Source of the DNA: Pseudisothecium myosuroides
Lineage: Eukaryota; Streptophyta; Bryopsida; Hypnales; Lembophyllaceae
Length of the DNA: 64,000 nt
Direction of reading: 5' to 3'
NCBI GenBank assembly: GCA_951799445.1
Contig: OX637287.1
Location: forward strand, 35,048,224 to 35,112,223
In this document: in pieces, positions 23,821 to 40,555 of the stretch
How the letters are laid out: each line of letters begins with the position of its first letter
Position numbering within the stretch: position 1 is the stretch's first letter
Translations under genes and position numbers: made by a program
The notes under the pieces: model-generated
Told to the model about the DNA's origin: nothing
Seen by the model: the letters and a program-made list of their open reading frames with translations, nothing else
Database searches by the model: none

Positions 23821-24116
23821 GTGAGAATGGCAGGACACTAAATGAGTCCCACGAAGTGAAACTGGCAGTGTGAAAACGCAGGAATTTTACCCCAGGGAAA
23901 AACGCAGGAATTTTTTTATTTTTCACACAAATTTTTTTTTGCAAATTTTGAATTCATACAGTATTTGCGATCAGAGACCCCAAAATTAGCTAGGGGAGGT
24001 CGAGAACATACCCTAGACACGGCTCAATATAGGGGCAAGATTTTACTTTTACCCCACAAGAACTTGCGTTTTTACCCTGCTGGTCCCCGACTCATTTAGC
24101 GTCCTGCGTGAGAATG
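23821..24116. mobile_element. MITE with 9-bp target duplications (Mutator-like)
   Basis: The element itself is 23830-24107 (278 bp). Its ends, GCAGGACACTAAATGAGTC and GACTCATTTAGCGTCCTGC, are inverted repeats matching at 18 of 19 positions. It is flanked by the identical 9-mer GTGAGAATG at 23821-23829 and 24108-24116. A 9-bp duplication is characteristic of the Mutator superfamily, though the short terminal repeats are atypical of classic MULEs. Subterminal CAGG/CGCA-rich motifs such as AAAACGCAGGAATTTTACCCC-like stretches recur inverted. No coding sequence is present. Confidence 0.75.
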
Positions 24117-24138
24117 TCTCTCTCTCTCTCTCTCTCTT
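24117..24138. repeat. TC dinucleotide microsatellite
   Basis: A run of about ten TC units directly follows the right target duplication of the neighbouring MITE. Confidence 0.85.
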
Positions 24139-26200
24139 TTTCCCTCCCTGCAGTCCAGTGCTTTGCATGCGCATGACTGGAGCCTAGGCTTCGTGCACTG
24201 CCGCCTGTCGCCCTGGAGCAGCGGTTGTGCTGAAAAGAGCAGCTTCAAAATATCGTGGACATGCTCCTCAGGCAATCACATTCTCGGGGGAGTCTCCGTT
24301 CAACCCTGTGGAGACACGATGTGCAAAGGACAACAGGAACAAGAGGCTCATGTGACTGATGAGCTTCCACCCACAGGCAGGGGCCGCACACAGCCAATGG
24401 AGTGCCAGGGCAGCCAGGGGCTTAGTAGCCGACTGGATGGATGGATGGATGAAGAATTGACTGTGTGATGACGACTAAACTGAAGGACCCCAGCCCGGCC
24501 AAAGTGAAAGCACCCAGGGTTGTTTTTTTTAGCGAATTCCAGGAAAAAAAACAGTGCAAACTTTTGTACATAGAATATTTGGTGAGATATTCTTCCTTCT
24601 TCATCCTTATTTTGTAGGTTTCCTCCATTTCCATGGATGTAAATAGCTTCATCATTCCATTGAAGATCGCTTTCTGCTCTCCCCAAACTAATGAACCAAA
24701 ACAAAAACCTGTCCAAAATGCCTTGTGGAATGCTCTACTAGACTCTGGGCAGGCAGTGCAACTTAAAGCTCAACTTGGGGCTCACCAACATCCTAACCAT
24801 GCTACTAGAATTTGGGCTAAGTTTGACCTTAGTTGGATACACTCTCCTTCCTTAGCTCATAGGTCTGGCTCCAATATTGTTTAGAGCAAGAAGGCTCCTC
24901 CTCTTTACTTATTTCAGTAGCTTCTTGTCTCTTTGGTTTCTACTTGGTTGTCTTTGGTTCGGTATTTTTTTAATGCAATGGTTCTGCCATTTGTTAAAAA
25001 AACAAAAACAAAAAACACCCTGTAAATCCCGTTCACTCCGACCCTCCCTGGTTGCCAATTATTCAGAGAGCTAGCTGCCTTGGGAGCTTTTAGTTGAGGA
25101 TTGGGCACTGAGAAGAAAAGGTCGGTTCCAAAGCTCAGAACTGCTAATATGGTCCAGCAGGCAGATATTTGGAGGGGGGAAGGTGCACTAATGAGGGAAG
25201 GAAGCTTCATAGGCCGAGGAAGAAGGAAATGAAGAGGCCAATGGAAGGGAATGCTCATGAGGACTGGTGAGGATTGGCTTTTATGGGATCATAAGGTAGG
25301 TGCACCCATGCCCGTCCATTTACCGCATTTTGTCAATATGTAGCAAAGGCGCACATTTTCTTTCTAGAATGTATTGCATTTGTATATGATGACACGGGGT
25401 ACATGGAACGGGCATGTATCCAACTGGTTCGGTCATACCTTAGTGAGACGCTGAAGGATTGCATGTGCCCCAGTCCAAAGTCTAGTCTATTGGAACAACC
25501 ATGGGGGGAAGGAAGTTCAGGGTACGTAATTGCACCTAAAACCATCCAAATTAACAGTTCAGCATGCATATTGTTTACCAGTGAGATGGGGGGCACTTTT
25601 GCATCCTTAAAAGGGGCCCCTTGTAGTGAACAAAATTGTTTTAGAGTAGCTCCACCTCATCAACGTAGAAAGGAACGTGAAGTGGTTTTTACATAGCAAC
25701 GTCACGGGACACTTGCCGTTCCGTCTCCCCTTCTTCTAGAACTGCTGCACTGCAATTCACGCTTCACCCCTCGACAACGCCTTATCCAACTTGTTTTACA
25801 TCATCAATAACGTCATAAAAGAGATTGATTCCTCCATAGACAAAAGGTTGAGTCGTTGTGAAAGTTCTTTCGTGGGTGCGAAAGACATCAAAAATGGCGT
25901 GAGCAAAGCCTTGTAGCATTGCCTGAGAAACCCGGAAAGCCTTACCGGTGATACACTAGAGCCCAAAATGCCGCCTTCTCGCAACAATTAATCTTGTTTC
26001 TGCTTGCATTTCTGTATATGGTAAAGCCGCTATGAAAGGGCTCTCCAGCCAAACCCTAATCCTTGCATTAACTGGTAAGTCTCTCCAGGCATCTAGCAAA
26101 GTATATTGATACCTTCCTAGCATGGAAAGGACCATTGCTTGGTTACACAATGTTATGCGGTTCTTGCTATTAAAACCTAAATAATGCACTTTAAATTCAC
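24139..26200. other. Unassigned region with weak minus-strand frames
   Basis: Base composition is more balanced here than in the flanking repeats. Minus-strand frames at 26189-25956 and 25596-25333 encode varied, non-repetitive residues (for example DAWRDLPVNARIRVWLESPF), but I recognise no domain and cannot join them with confidence. They may be remnants of a mobile element or gene. A plus-strand frame at 24163-24468 likewise has no known features. Confidence 0.25.
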
Positions 26201-28352
26201 ATAGTGAACCTCAATACTTTTGGCTTTGTGTACTACGGAGTATATTTCTTCACTAAATTTGAGTGGAAATATTTTCTATTTTATATTTCAAAGATGAAAT
26301 AGCACGTCTACTACATTTCCTAGATTTTTTAAATTTTTTGATAAAAAATTGAAATTACTATGAATTTATGAAGAATAAGTTGATTAAATTCATATCAAAT
26401 ACAAAGATTGCTTGAACAAAATTGCAAATTTCAACATTGCTATATATTATTGTTTAGAACATCATGGTGTAAACTAAAATTCCATGTCATTCTATAATTA
26501 GAGCATTAATAGATATTGGTTTTAGGCTTAAAGTTTAAACCTCAATAAAACATTGAATTTTAGAAAGTTTATAAAATTTCAAATTAAAATATAAGGAATA
26601 CAAACTAGATTCAGTTAGCTTCATTTCATTAGTTGGGCTCAAATTCAAAAAGATCTTTTAATTTTAAAAATTCAAATCAAGAGCAAGATGTCAAATACAT
26701 TAGAATTTTTATTGACATCCGTGTTTTTAGCATCTTTTCATGTAGAAAGGTCAATAACATTTCAATGAGGAGGTTTCCATCATGATACATTATAAATCCA
26801 CTCAAAGAATCCTAAAAAAAATTGTATGAAAAATCTTAATCTTTCATCCAAAATTTTGCATTCAAAATCATCCAGAAATTCCTTTGTGGCCCCATCCCTG
26901 TTGAGGAATTCAATTATCAAATTTTATACTTGATCTTGTTAAAAATCAAAAGAGGATTCCAAACCCATGTTACATGCAATTTTTGAATAACATATGAATA
27001 AACTATAAGTGCTCAAAGTGTTCAAATTACTTGTATCCAAAACTAACTCCATGGATTCTTATATTCAACAAACTTATATTTTAGACAAGAATCTAGATGG
27101 GAAAATTTTGCAAATAGATCACAATTGGGTGGAATTATCTTTAGTGCAATTGATTGTAATTCACTTCTAATATGGATCCTTTCAAATTTCTTTTCTAAAA
27201 CGTGCAACTTCTATTGATGAGATTCTGACTAACGTTGATTTTTTCTTATACCTACTTTTATTACTTTAATAAATTATAGTTTATTCCTGTAGTGTCCAAA
27301 AAATGCACTCAAAAGATTTGAAATTTGCTTTGATTTCCAGTACGAGCCAATATGAAATTTGACAATAATTATGGTCATAAAAACCATGCTCAAATGCAAT
27401 TTTGAACAATTTTGGTGTAGTATTTAACTGTTATTAGCCTCAAACTCCCATTGCCCCTTAGGAAGACAAAATGGATTTTGGATAGGCTTCTACAACTTCA
27501 ATTTGTGTGGTGATTTTTTGAAACTTTTTGTCAAGATGGGAAATCACATTAGCTTTCTAGGAACATAATTTTTATTTCAATTGGTGCCCAAAAGCAAAAT
27601 TTATACAACCTATAGTCTAAAATAGAGTTTGTTAGGCAACAACAAAAAAATCACAAAAAGTCAAAATTAAAATTTTAAAATTTTATTTCTCATAAAAATT
27701 GTGTTTTTTCTATATGGAAAGATTTGATTAATTCTATTTGGATTAGTGATGAAAAAGTTATGTGCAATCTTGTTTTTTAAGCAATTTAAGTATCTTTTTG
27801 AAAAAATAACTTGTAGGATTCATTTTTGAATGCAATTTTTACAATTTTTCAAAAAATAAGTTGCACGGGGTTTAGTTAGCTAGCTAGAACAATCTCACCG
27901 TAGGAATTAGTGATTTTCAATTCTATCTTAGAGCTATTTACAATTTAGTTCTTCCTTCAATTTCTTACCTATTTCTATTTAACAATTTTTTAAAGAATGA
28001 AAATCAAACAAGTTTTTTTTAATTTTTTTCTTGGACTTTCAAATCAGTTCTTTAATATAAAAAAATAGAAATTCAAAATGTGTAGTGCAAAAAATTTAAG
28101 CTATAAAGATTCAAAGCTTTAAGAATCTAATTAGGTAAGGTGTAAAAGGCCTAGATTTCTTCACTTTAAATGCAAATATCTTACAATCCACCCATTCATA
28201 GTTTTTGAAACTTCTTCCACACATTTTTAGACTAGTTTAGTGCAAGATACTAAGTTAAGATATGCAAAACAAACAATTTCTAAAGCTTTTGCACTTTTCA
28301 ATAGAAATGGCAAGTTTGAGTGGTTTTTGATGAAAAAAATGCCTTAGGACTT
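26201..28352. repeat. Large AT-rich dispersed repeat, about 2 kb
   Basis: Aligns by eye with 53380-56010 in the same orientation. Shared landmarks are TAGCTTT-GAACATAATTTTTATTTCAATTGGTGCC (27555-27590 and 55470-55505), AAAATTTTAAAATTTTATTTCT (27670, 55585), TAGGATTCATTTTTGAA (27813, 55735) and AGAACAATCTCAC (27887, 55804). The right end, GGACTTTAGGGATAAG at 28337-28352, resembles a decayed TTAA-family tip. No long ORF was seen, so the coding parts, if any, are lost. Confidence 0.55.
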
Positions 28353-31198
28353 TAGGGATAAGACAAGGGGGAGAGATCTTTTCAAAAGCAAAGGATTTTG
28401 GTGTTTTTGGAGACAATACTTTTATATGGAAATACCTCAAATTTTGTCATGATTTTTGGCTACCTGGAGGACCTCAAATTCATGTCAATTTCAAACCAAA
28501 TCTAATTCATTTGCAACTAATTACATGATGATTTCTGCTTTCTGCTACAAAATGTTATTCACCTTTGGTTAAAGTTGCCAATCAAGTTAAAAAATGTGAC
28601 CTCTTCTTAAACTTTCACTTAAGAATTAAAACCACCCTTAAGCACTCAATGGTTGGACAAATCAATGTACAAGATATAATTTACTAATACATACTTCTAA
28701 CTAATGCACCCATCTACATATAATATTATAACTCTACTCCTATCCAGGACAAGGTTAAAAAGTTCATCTTTTGTCAGTTGCACAATTAACAAACAAATCT
28801 AAGTTGCCCAATAGAGCCTCTCAAAAAATTGGTTTGTAGAAGAAGGTGAAATCAGAATCACATTCCAAAAGTCTACAAAAATTGTTCATTTGGGGAATGA
28901 ATAGTTACACGTTGCACAATTTGTCATAAAAAAAGTAAAGAAGTTGCACCATTCCCATTGTTACAATGCACCAAATTGTAACCACCATCTAGTGCATTTC
29001 AAAACATAAATCATTATTCTCTTATTTATGTTATATAACTATGATAAAAAAAACAAGTGTTATAGATTTAGTCTATGGAATTAAGAGGCATTAGAGAAAA
29101 TTTCAAGCCATGTTTGGGCTGAATGGATGCATGAAATGTGCATTTAGGAAAAATATCAGCATTATAAGAAATTTCAGCCCCCAAAGGAACTGCAAGTTTT
29201 GACCCCCCCGGGTGCAATTGCAGAAAAAATTCAAATAAAAAATTATTTGATTTCGGATGCTGATGTGGCACTACTAGTGCCACGTTAGACTTTTTTATTT
29301 TTTTAAATATTTTTTAAATATTTTTTAAATATTTTTTTAATAATATTTATTCTTTTATTAAAAAAATTTATTATTATTATTTTTAAATTATTAAATTATT
29401 TTTAAAAATTATTCTATAATTGCACCGCAGGGGTGCCAAAAATCATCTGTCAACGGCTTCTTTGAGGCCTAAAACTTCTTCTAATGTCAGTTGGTGTGCC
29501 CCGTTGGAATTTTGATTAAAAAAATATTTTTTATTATTTAAAATTAAAAAAAGAGTTTCAAATTAGTTTGGGTGTGGGTTGCAATTTGGTATACTTCAAA
29601 CAAACTTCCATGCACCTAAAACCATCCAAATCTTGGACAAAAGACAAAAGTAAAATTTGGAATTTTCTATAGAAGTGTGCAATTAATGGTTGCAAAAGGT
29701 GAACAATAATTGTTAAGTGGCAAAATTTTCGGCGGAGTCTCTTGAAAAGTGGGGGAGGCAAGTTTCCAACTTCTGGAAAACCATTATTAAAACACTGGAC
29801 TTTAATTTTTGGGTTGTTTTTAGTTTGACAGATGGCAAAGCAATTCCTACAATGAAGTTTCTCCCTACTCACATAGAATTGAAAGCATTATGAAACTTGA
29901 CAAAGAGAATTTCGATTCTGGAAGACTTGAAAATTATTTTCCAATTCCAATACAGCTCGGAAGTCCGCCCTTTCTTACCTAGAAAGCATGCAAAGGATAC
30001 AATGTAGAATATGCAATGGTTATTGGAATACAAATTTGTGAAAATTTTCGAGCAAAGTTTTCTATCTGTAGCTCAAGATGACTTGCAAGAAGAATCATTT
30101 TGCAAAGGTGGTGGTGCAGCTTCCGAAGTATTTTTACACTTAAGAACCAGCAAAATCGCTAGGTCTTCGTTCATGATTCTCCCGCCTGTAGGCAAATGTG
30201 AACGTGCGCAATACACGCCGAAGGCGTTTCTGAATGATTTTATTTACAAGCTTTACCTTCACCAGACTTGCAATTTCTCAGGCATGACCCCTCCATCTCA
30301 TTCGAATCCAAAATGGATTGAAGAAAAACGAACAAAAAGCTTTGTTCTCTGGCTCTGCAGGATTGGGCACATACCTTTGTGAACGTATTTTTGAACCCTT
30401 GAGCTCCCAAATCGCATGCTCATTCAAAGCGAGAATGAGTAGGAAAAATGAGAAATGAGACTTGTACAAAACTGGTGAAACAAACATGCCATAAGCCTAA
30501 TAGGAGCCTCTGACTATTTGCATGTGCACCACTTGCGATCTGCCATGTCGTCAAGTAGAGCCTTCAAAAATGAGATTGGGAATGAGATATTTAGAGCTTT
30601 ATACAGACATAGTGGTGATTACATACTGTCATGCTTCAACTGAAATTGGAAGCTGAACTCACTTTTCTCACTTCAATTTTTGACCACTGAGGCAGCAACC
30701 GGGATTGCTACTTGTGACGATATTATAGAATTTGTTCACCTCTGGACCTACATCAAGCCCTGAAAAACAAGTTTGCTTAACTTGACCCTTGATCCCACAA
30801 ATGGCAGACCCAATAAATTACTCATTCAAGAACGAAATTAGGTACCTAAGAAATTTGACGATGAAAATCACGCAAGTTATAGAAACAAAAAGCCAGAACT
30901 TCTTATGTACATACTGTTTTTATTTTTTTTTGAAACACAGATCACATAAAACCAAAAAACAGCTAAATTCCCTTGAAGTTCACTCAACGAGACATGTGGG
31001 TACACAATTGAGGAACCTGTGTTTCCTAAGATAAATTCATCCACTGTACGTAAGCCTACATGAGCTCACTGTAATTACGTCGGTTGCCACTCTGGTGCTC
31101 AATCGAGCTAGCAACCTTCCCCATTCAAACCTTTTTTCTCCAAATGCATGCGTCGTTCCAACACTAAGACTAAGAAACGAGGAGGTTCAATTCATTCA
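28353..31198. other. Intergenic region with an AT-rich palindromic element
   Basis: At 29262-29285 there is a near-perfect palindrome GTGGCACTACTAGTGCCAC. It is followed by about 150 bp of almost pure A/T (29290-29430), and GGGTGCAATTGCA / AATTGCACCGC lie on either side, hinting at a MITE of about 300 bp. No gene was recognised in the rest. The peroxidase 3' untranslated region lies just below 31199. Confidence 0.35.
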
Positions 31199-34880
<3,682 letters not shown>

Positions 34881-37580
34881 CGCTGAAGTCCTCCCTGTGA
34901 GTCTGTGACCAGCTTGCCTAAGAATCGGCCTCAGCTTCTAGCTAGACTGTGACCCTGAAGCTCTGCAACTTAACTTCGGCCGAGTTTTGGAGCTCACAGG
35001 CGTGTGTCGACATGAAGCTCTTATTGACCCTGGTATATGTAGACAACAATGATACGGTACCAGCCTTGCAGATGCTTAGTCAAAAGCTGGTTCACGTGGG
35101 TGGCACAATTCAGCAGCTACTGTAGTTCAAAGTGCCACGCGTCGTGATGACGCTCAAGTCTTGAAAGGAAATTGAGTTGAATGTTCAGCTTTGATTGTAG
35201 GAGTGTGTGTGTGGAGTGTGAACAATCACTCTGCAGCCATTCGGTTGGCCCCATTCTAGGCTCTGAATTTTTTTTTTTTTTTTTTTTGGGGGGGGGGTGT
35301 TATGATGTGGGTCAACCTAGTGTTTTTATAAAGAGTGTAGCTGTGGTTGCTATTTTCCTTGTCATGACCTTTGGTATTTTATTGTTTGTTGCATGCTGAT
35401 AAAGCTGTACTTGGTAGGGGCGGCATGGAGGGGTGAGGTGAAAGTGAGGGAGTGTGTCAGCTCTCAAGCTGCTGATGACAGGATTTAGCTTGCTGGCAGC
35501 TGCCGAAGTCGCATTCGCATTTTTGCAATTGATTTCTAGTCTGTGCATGTAAGTATTCGGCCACAGTTTCGCTTCTTTTTAGGCGTACAGACTAACGTAC
35601 AGACAAGTCGACCTCTCTGGGGCCCTTTGTCGGTCTTTTCTAATTGTAATTCGGAAATTCATACGCAAATACGCAATTGAAGCGAGGTTTCATTCCAAGG
35701 CGGAGCTTCGTAAAAATTGGTGGTACAGTAACTTAAGTTATAAGGACCGACAGACAATAGTCTTCGAGGCAAGGCTCTGGCCAAAAGTGGGAAGAGTACC
35801 AGTGATTATTTACAGTAGAACAATGATGGAGGACAAGAAAAATAACTCACAGGTCTAAAGACTAATGAACCTAACACCTACTAGTTGATCGTATTAGTGC
35901 GCTCACAGAACTAGCCGATAAAATTGTACAGATTAGTTCAATACGATTATAGTAACCTTTCAACCTGGTCTAAGCTTATTTTGTAACTTAAAAAGCGTGA
36001 ATTACATTTGTAGTCTAGTGTCACACACAGAAAGTTAATACAGTAAGTTAATAGGAGTAATCAGTATTGGGATAGTTCTTATTTTCCAATTGGGACTTCC
36101 ATCTTCTGTAGGAGCTTTTGAGTGAATTGTCTCTCAAGCAACAACAAGTGGCATGGCGCACTAGTCAACAAGTGGCCGACACGAGATCCAAAACTTGATG
36201 AATGGCATTCTTCAATAAGTTAGGTACACTCACAATCGATGTTCTGTGCAGTGTATAGTATCAAAGTCTTACAAAGTACTCCGTAGTATATTGGTCATAC
36301 ACTAAATGTAACAGTAATTGTGTTCACAATATACTCCGTATTATACACAATGTACTTGTTTGGAAAGCAACCTACCGGACTCTGTGATAGTAGTCAAGCT
36401 GTAGCCGAAGGTCTCAAGATACTGTAGCAATGTTGCTCATCACCTGTGGATAAGGAAATGCCATCCAGGAGTGACTAAGCTTAGGTGCGGTGAGCTGGCT
36501 GCGGCCTAAGATTTGACCACTGCTTCCCTGGCAAAACATCCGTTGCTGGAGTGGGAAGAGATTGTCGGTGTTTCCAGTTGGAGAATCAATCGATCTTATA
36601 TCTGAAATGTACACTATGTTACATGAATGCTCTTAAGATTCCTAAGAGAAAGGAGTAACATAAGTTGCATTTGAGAGGGCCAGAAAATAATGCAGCACAG
36701 TAGTTAAATATGAATTGGTCATTATTAGTGCTCATTGAATGCTTGCGCACAACACCGCAGTATGGAAGCTTCAGGGGATCCATAAGCTTATCACGGCTGA
36801 TTTCAAAGACAGCAGTTGGCTTGTGCTTTAATTGCAGAATGCTTGAAATCAACAACCTAAGGATGACATTAGGGTCTATTCAACTTCAGGTTGGGAGGTG
36901 ATTCACGTTCCGGAGAAGTACACCATAATATAATCTGTCCGTCGGTCATGGTTTGCACAGAGATTGAGTCACTACACTACGCTTACATTACCTAACCAGT
37001 GCTTGACCATTGCTTGGCCCTCTTTAGATTCATTTGCTTGGAGCACTCTTATAAGTCATAAAATTGTGCGTTTAGGATAGCATTAATTACAATCAGTCAC
37101 ACTGAATGTTTACACGCTGTCCATGTTTTTGATACAATTTGCCCCAACAAAAGTGCAGTTGCAAACAGTACTCAAGTTGAGACCATCCAACATATGTAAT
37201 GAAACTTTGCAGGAGTTTGCTTACTGCTTTTAAAACACTATTGCTCTCAGGGTCTGTTCATATGGCTGACCTTGCTTGGAGCTGACTGTATGTGCGTGGA
37301 GCTCAATCATTTGTTCAAACAAAATAATCCGGACTCCACTACATTAAATTATAAGTAGCCGACTGAGGTGTCCCTGCGAGAGGATTTTGGAGCACACTTG
37401 ATACTTCCCAGTTCCGTCATTCTGCGCCAGAAGTCTCAATATCTTAATCTTAAAATTTGAAATGGTACATAATGTTCCTTACAAGTTAGATCGGTCAAAA
37501 CACTTTTGCATGGAAATTGTTTGTTTGTTTAAAAAAAAACACAAAAAAACACTATTGCACAATAATGGTATGAAGACATC
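34881..37580. other. Peroxidase upstream region and anonymous intergenic DNA
   Basis: Contains a homopolymer block of about 22 T followed by about 10 G near 35269-35300, and a small inverted pair of TACTCCGTA motifs around 36280-36345. Short frames (for example minus 36614-36414) show no recognisable domain. The peroxidase promoter should lie within the first few hundred bases after 34880; no TATA box stands out. Confidence 0.35.
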
Positions 37581-37582
37581 TA

Positions 37583-38006
37583 AGGTAGAAGCACCAGTAG
37601 TCGATCTTTTAAGGAATTTCGGAGCAGATTGTGCGCAGTAAGAGGTGGTGGATATTGTTCCCATGTAGGAAGATAGGAAATATGGGGATTATAAAATTTT
37701 CAGAATTTTATTCCCAAAACTGAATTTACAGTGAATTTTGGGAACCAAAAAGTGCATTTCACTAGTAGCCACTCTCTAGAGTCTTCCAATTCTGATAATT
37801 CAAGAACTACTTTCCTGCTCATTACTTCTTACTTTCTTGCTCACTATTAACGAGACATGTGTCATAACATTATTAATCCCAACCTTGAAAAGGACCAACA
37901 AAACACAATCCGAGCTTCCCTTGAAAATTTGTTCCAGCCTTGGTTGAAAATACTGTACGCCTCCAGGTTGGGTACTGGACGTGGTTGACAACTGGTGCTT
38001 CTACCT
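37583..38006. mobile_element. TA-flanked MITE, 424 bp
   Basis: Ends are AGGTAGAAGCACCAGT and ACTGGTGCTTCTACCT, perfect inverse over 16 bp and extending with one mismatch, flanked by TA (37581-37582, 38007-38008). TAA/TTA could be a 3-bp duplication instead, so Stowaway/mariner-like and Tourist/Harbinger-like origins are both open. A solo end of the same family, GTGGTGCTTCTACCTTA, sits at 53960-53976. No ORF lies inside. Confidence 0.65.
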
Positions 38007-38008
38007 TA

Positions 38009-39919
38009 AGCCAATAAGGGAAAATTTCTTTGAAGTAAAAACGACCAAAACAAAAAGTCTAAAAGTGAACAGCTTGTCTGGAAGAATAACAAGTTAACTT
38101 AACGTACAGTAGAAGTTAGAGAACGAACAACTGAAGCGTTTGCGGTTTGCTCCGAAGGTAGGAGGAAGTAACATATTTGCGAAGTCAGCCTTCAATGCCG
38201 TGGGCGACTCCCCCAAGACTCCGTTTTCTTATTTTTAATCTTTGAGTTATTCCGAGGATTGGGTGTTGTACAATATTAGGTGGCAAGAGGGCCCCATTCA
38301 TTTATGACTCGTGCTCAGGAGTACTGTACAGTAGTTGTTATGCGCGGGGTGGCGAACTGGCGAACAGGCAAAGGCTGGCTATCTTCAAGACAGTGTTTTT
38401 TTTTGGTTTTCAGACAAATGATTATGTGGCTTTCTTTCAAGAAGGTTCTGAGTTTCCTGGCTCCTTCATTTTGGGGGTTTGAATTGAAGGAGGCCAATTT
38501 TGAGTATGCAATTTTGAGTATGTAATTTTTGTATGTGCTGACTCTGCACGATAGATGAAATGAGGTTTGGGAAACATTGTGACAACAGTGTGCAGTGCCA
38601 TCGTTACAGTCTGGCATTTTTCAACACCTTTACTCTTTTTTTTTCTATAGGCTTGAAGCTGCCATTGGGCATTACATTGCCTTAAAAAAAGACACTGCTT
38701 CTAGAACTTGCAGGCTGTGGAACATAGCCATAACTTAGCTCCACGAGCCCGAGGTGAAGCCACTCTGCTAGGTCTCAAGACAAGCCGACGCAGGTCTTCA
38801 ATGTAGCATCTCAGTAACGTACAGCAAGTGTCGACTCAATTAATCAATAGGAATGTTCCCTCAACTTCTTCGATCCACTCATGATTTCCTGTATGTTTCA
38901 GTTCCCCGGTCTCATTGCGCGATAGTTCTTGCAGTTTTTCATCAATGGAATGTATGTACATGATTGTGCATCAATGCTTGTTTCTTCACTTTCATTTCAT
39001 TTCATTTTTCATCTTTGAAATAGTTAGTTAGTTACCTGTATCTGTTGGAATTAAGTTATGGAGTCAGGAAACAGACACTTGAAAACAAATTGAAGTAATT
39101 CTGCCTTGCAATCTCAAACTTCAGACTGAGTCCGATCCCACAAAAACCCGAGCTTGGCTGCTAGCACGATCCGATGCCAATCGTGAATTTTCCTTAATGA
39201 AGCTTCAGTATACCTAAGAAGGTAAGTATGCTAGATGTATTACACTGTACTCAATCAATTTCTGATACCGTTCAATCTGTTGTGCGCAAATTCTGCCGCA
39301 ATTGCGATTTTGGCACTGTTTACGCACTTGGGACGAAGCTTCTTTCTGCCTTTATATGTACAATTCTAGTACAGGTTGAGCTGTATGTAGTGGAGGAGTT
39401 GCGAGATCATCGAAGCTTACTCCCGATCGGGATGGCATTATTTTGATGCAGGGGTTCTAGGGTTTGAGGAGGAGAGTGTCAGTAAGGGTTGTACTGTAGT
39501 TGATTATTTGAGTGGAATTCTAATATGTCTGCGATCAGTTGAGGTATAGGTTCTCAATTGAGAGAGAAAGTTCGGTGGCGCAAATACGGTCGGGGTTGCG
39601 GATTGCGGTTTCTCCACCTGGGTAAGGTAGGGACCGTGCATAACCTCGTGAAGTCCTGTCTTGGTATCTACGCCTGAAAGAGACACTTTGAACATGGCGA
39701 CTATTGTTAGTTTAATGATCAAATTTTTGTATATTCTCGCGAGCAAATTAGAGAGGATTGCAATGCACTAGAGAATGCGTTATTTGATAACTGGATGCAC
39801 AATTTATAAGTGTTCGAAGTGTTACCAGTAGGTGACCTACAGTCGACAATGGGTCCAGTTTGAGGTACTTATAATAAATATTTGCTAATCCTGCAAGAAT
39901 TTACGTGTTGCTTTTAGGT
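38009..39919. other. Intergenic DNA, no gene recognised
   Basis: Mixed-composition sequence with short frames only. No inverted ends or family matches were noted. Confidence 0.35.
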
Positions 39920-40053
39920 ATGTTCTCACTTGGTTCTAAGAGTGTCATAAGCTAGGGTCTTATGAGAAGGTCTTAGGAATGAGTTTAGGACCTCCTTTGG
40001 ATTAGATTAAGTCCACTAATTAAGACCCCTTCTAACACCAAGTGTGAACATTC
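39920..40053. mobile_element. Small inverted-repeat element
   Basis: ATGTTCTCACTTGGT at the left and ACCAAGTGTGAACAT at the right are inverse at 14 of 15 positions. The interior (GTCTTATGAGAAGGTCTTAGG ... TTAAGACCCCTTCTAA) continues the pairing weakly. No clear target duplication was found; the TGTTC tip is hAT-like, but that is weak evidence. Confidence 0.4.
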
Positions 40054-40555
40054 CTTTGAATGATCGAGGTAGCCCTACCTGATTTCAGACTGGTTTCAAG
40101 TTGTGAGTTCATGGTAGGACTTATTTTTTCAACATGTTGAATCCATGAATTCATTACAGTCTATAGAGCACTGAAGCAGCAGCCTCATGTTAATGAATGT
40201 GTCTTATTACCTAACGCATTCACTCCACTTTATTTCAGTCGTCCTCAGATTGGGATCATTACAGTAACTGATTCAACCTGAATGTGGTGCAGGGATGGAC
40301 TTTCTGGGGTCAATACCATTGTTGGCAGCAGCTAACTGGGACATCACTTCAGAAGATTGCCGACGTAGTGAAGCAACTTCAATTTGGTTCAGGCCTTGGA
40401 GAATCTTTAATTTGTGATCAATTTTACCACATTCTATTTCGTTCTCAATTAATTAGGTTGTTGCTTGTTCTTTGAAATCTTGGCTTTTTGAAATTTCTGT
40501 TTTTGCCCTCATCCTGGTGATTATCTTGTCAGCAGTGTAATCTATTTTTCCTTGT

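Noticed and set aside
36275..36345. Stowaway-like MITE with TACTCCGTA motifs
   Set aside because: Only about 12 bp of arm pairing and no target duplication; too weak to list as an element.
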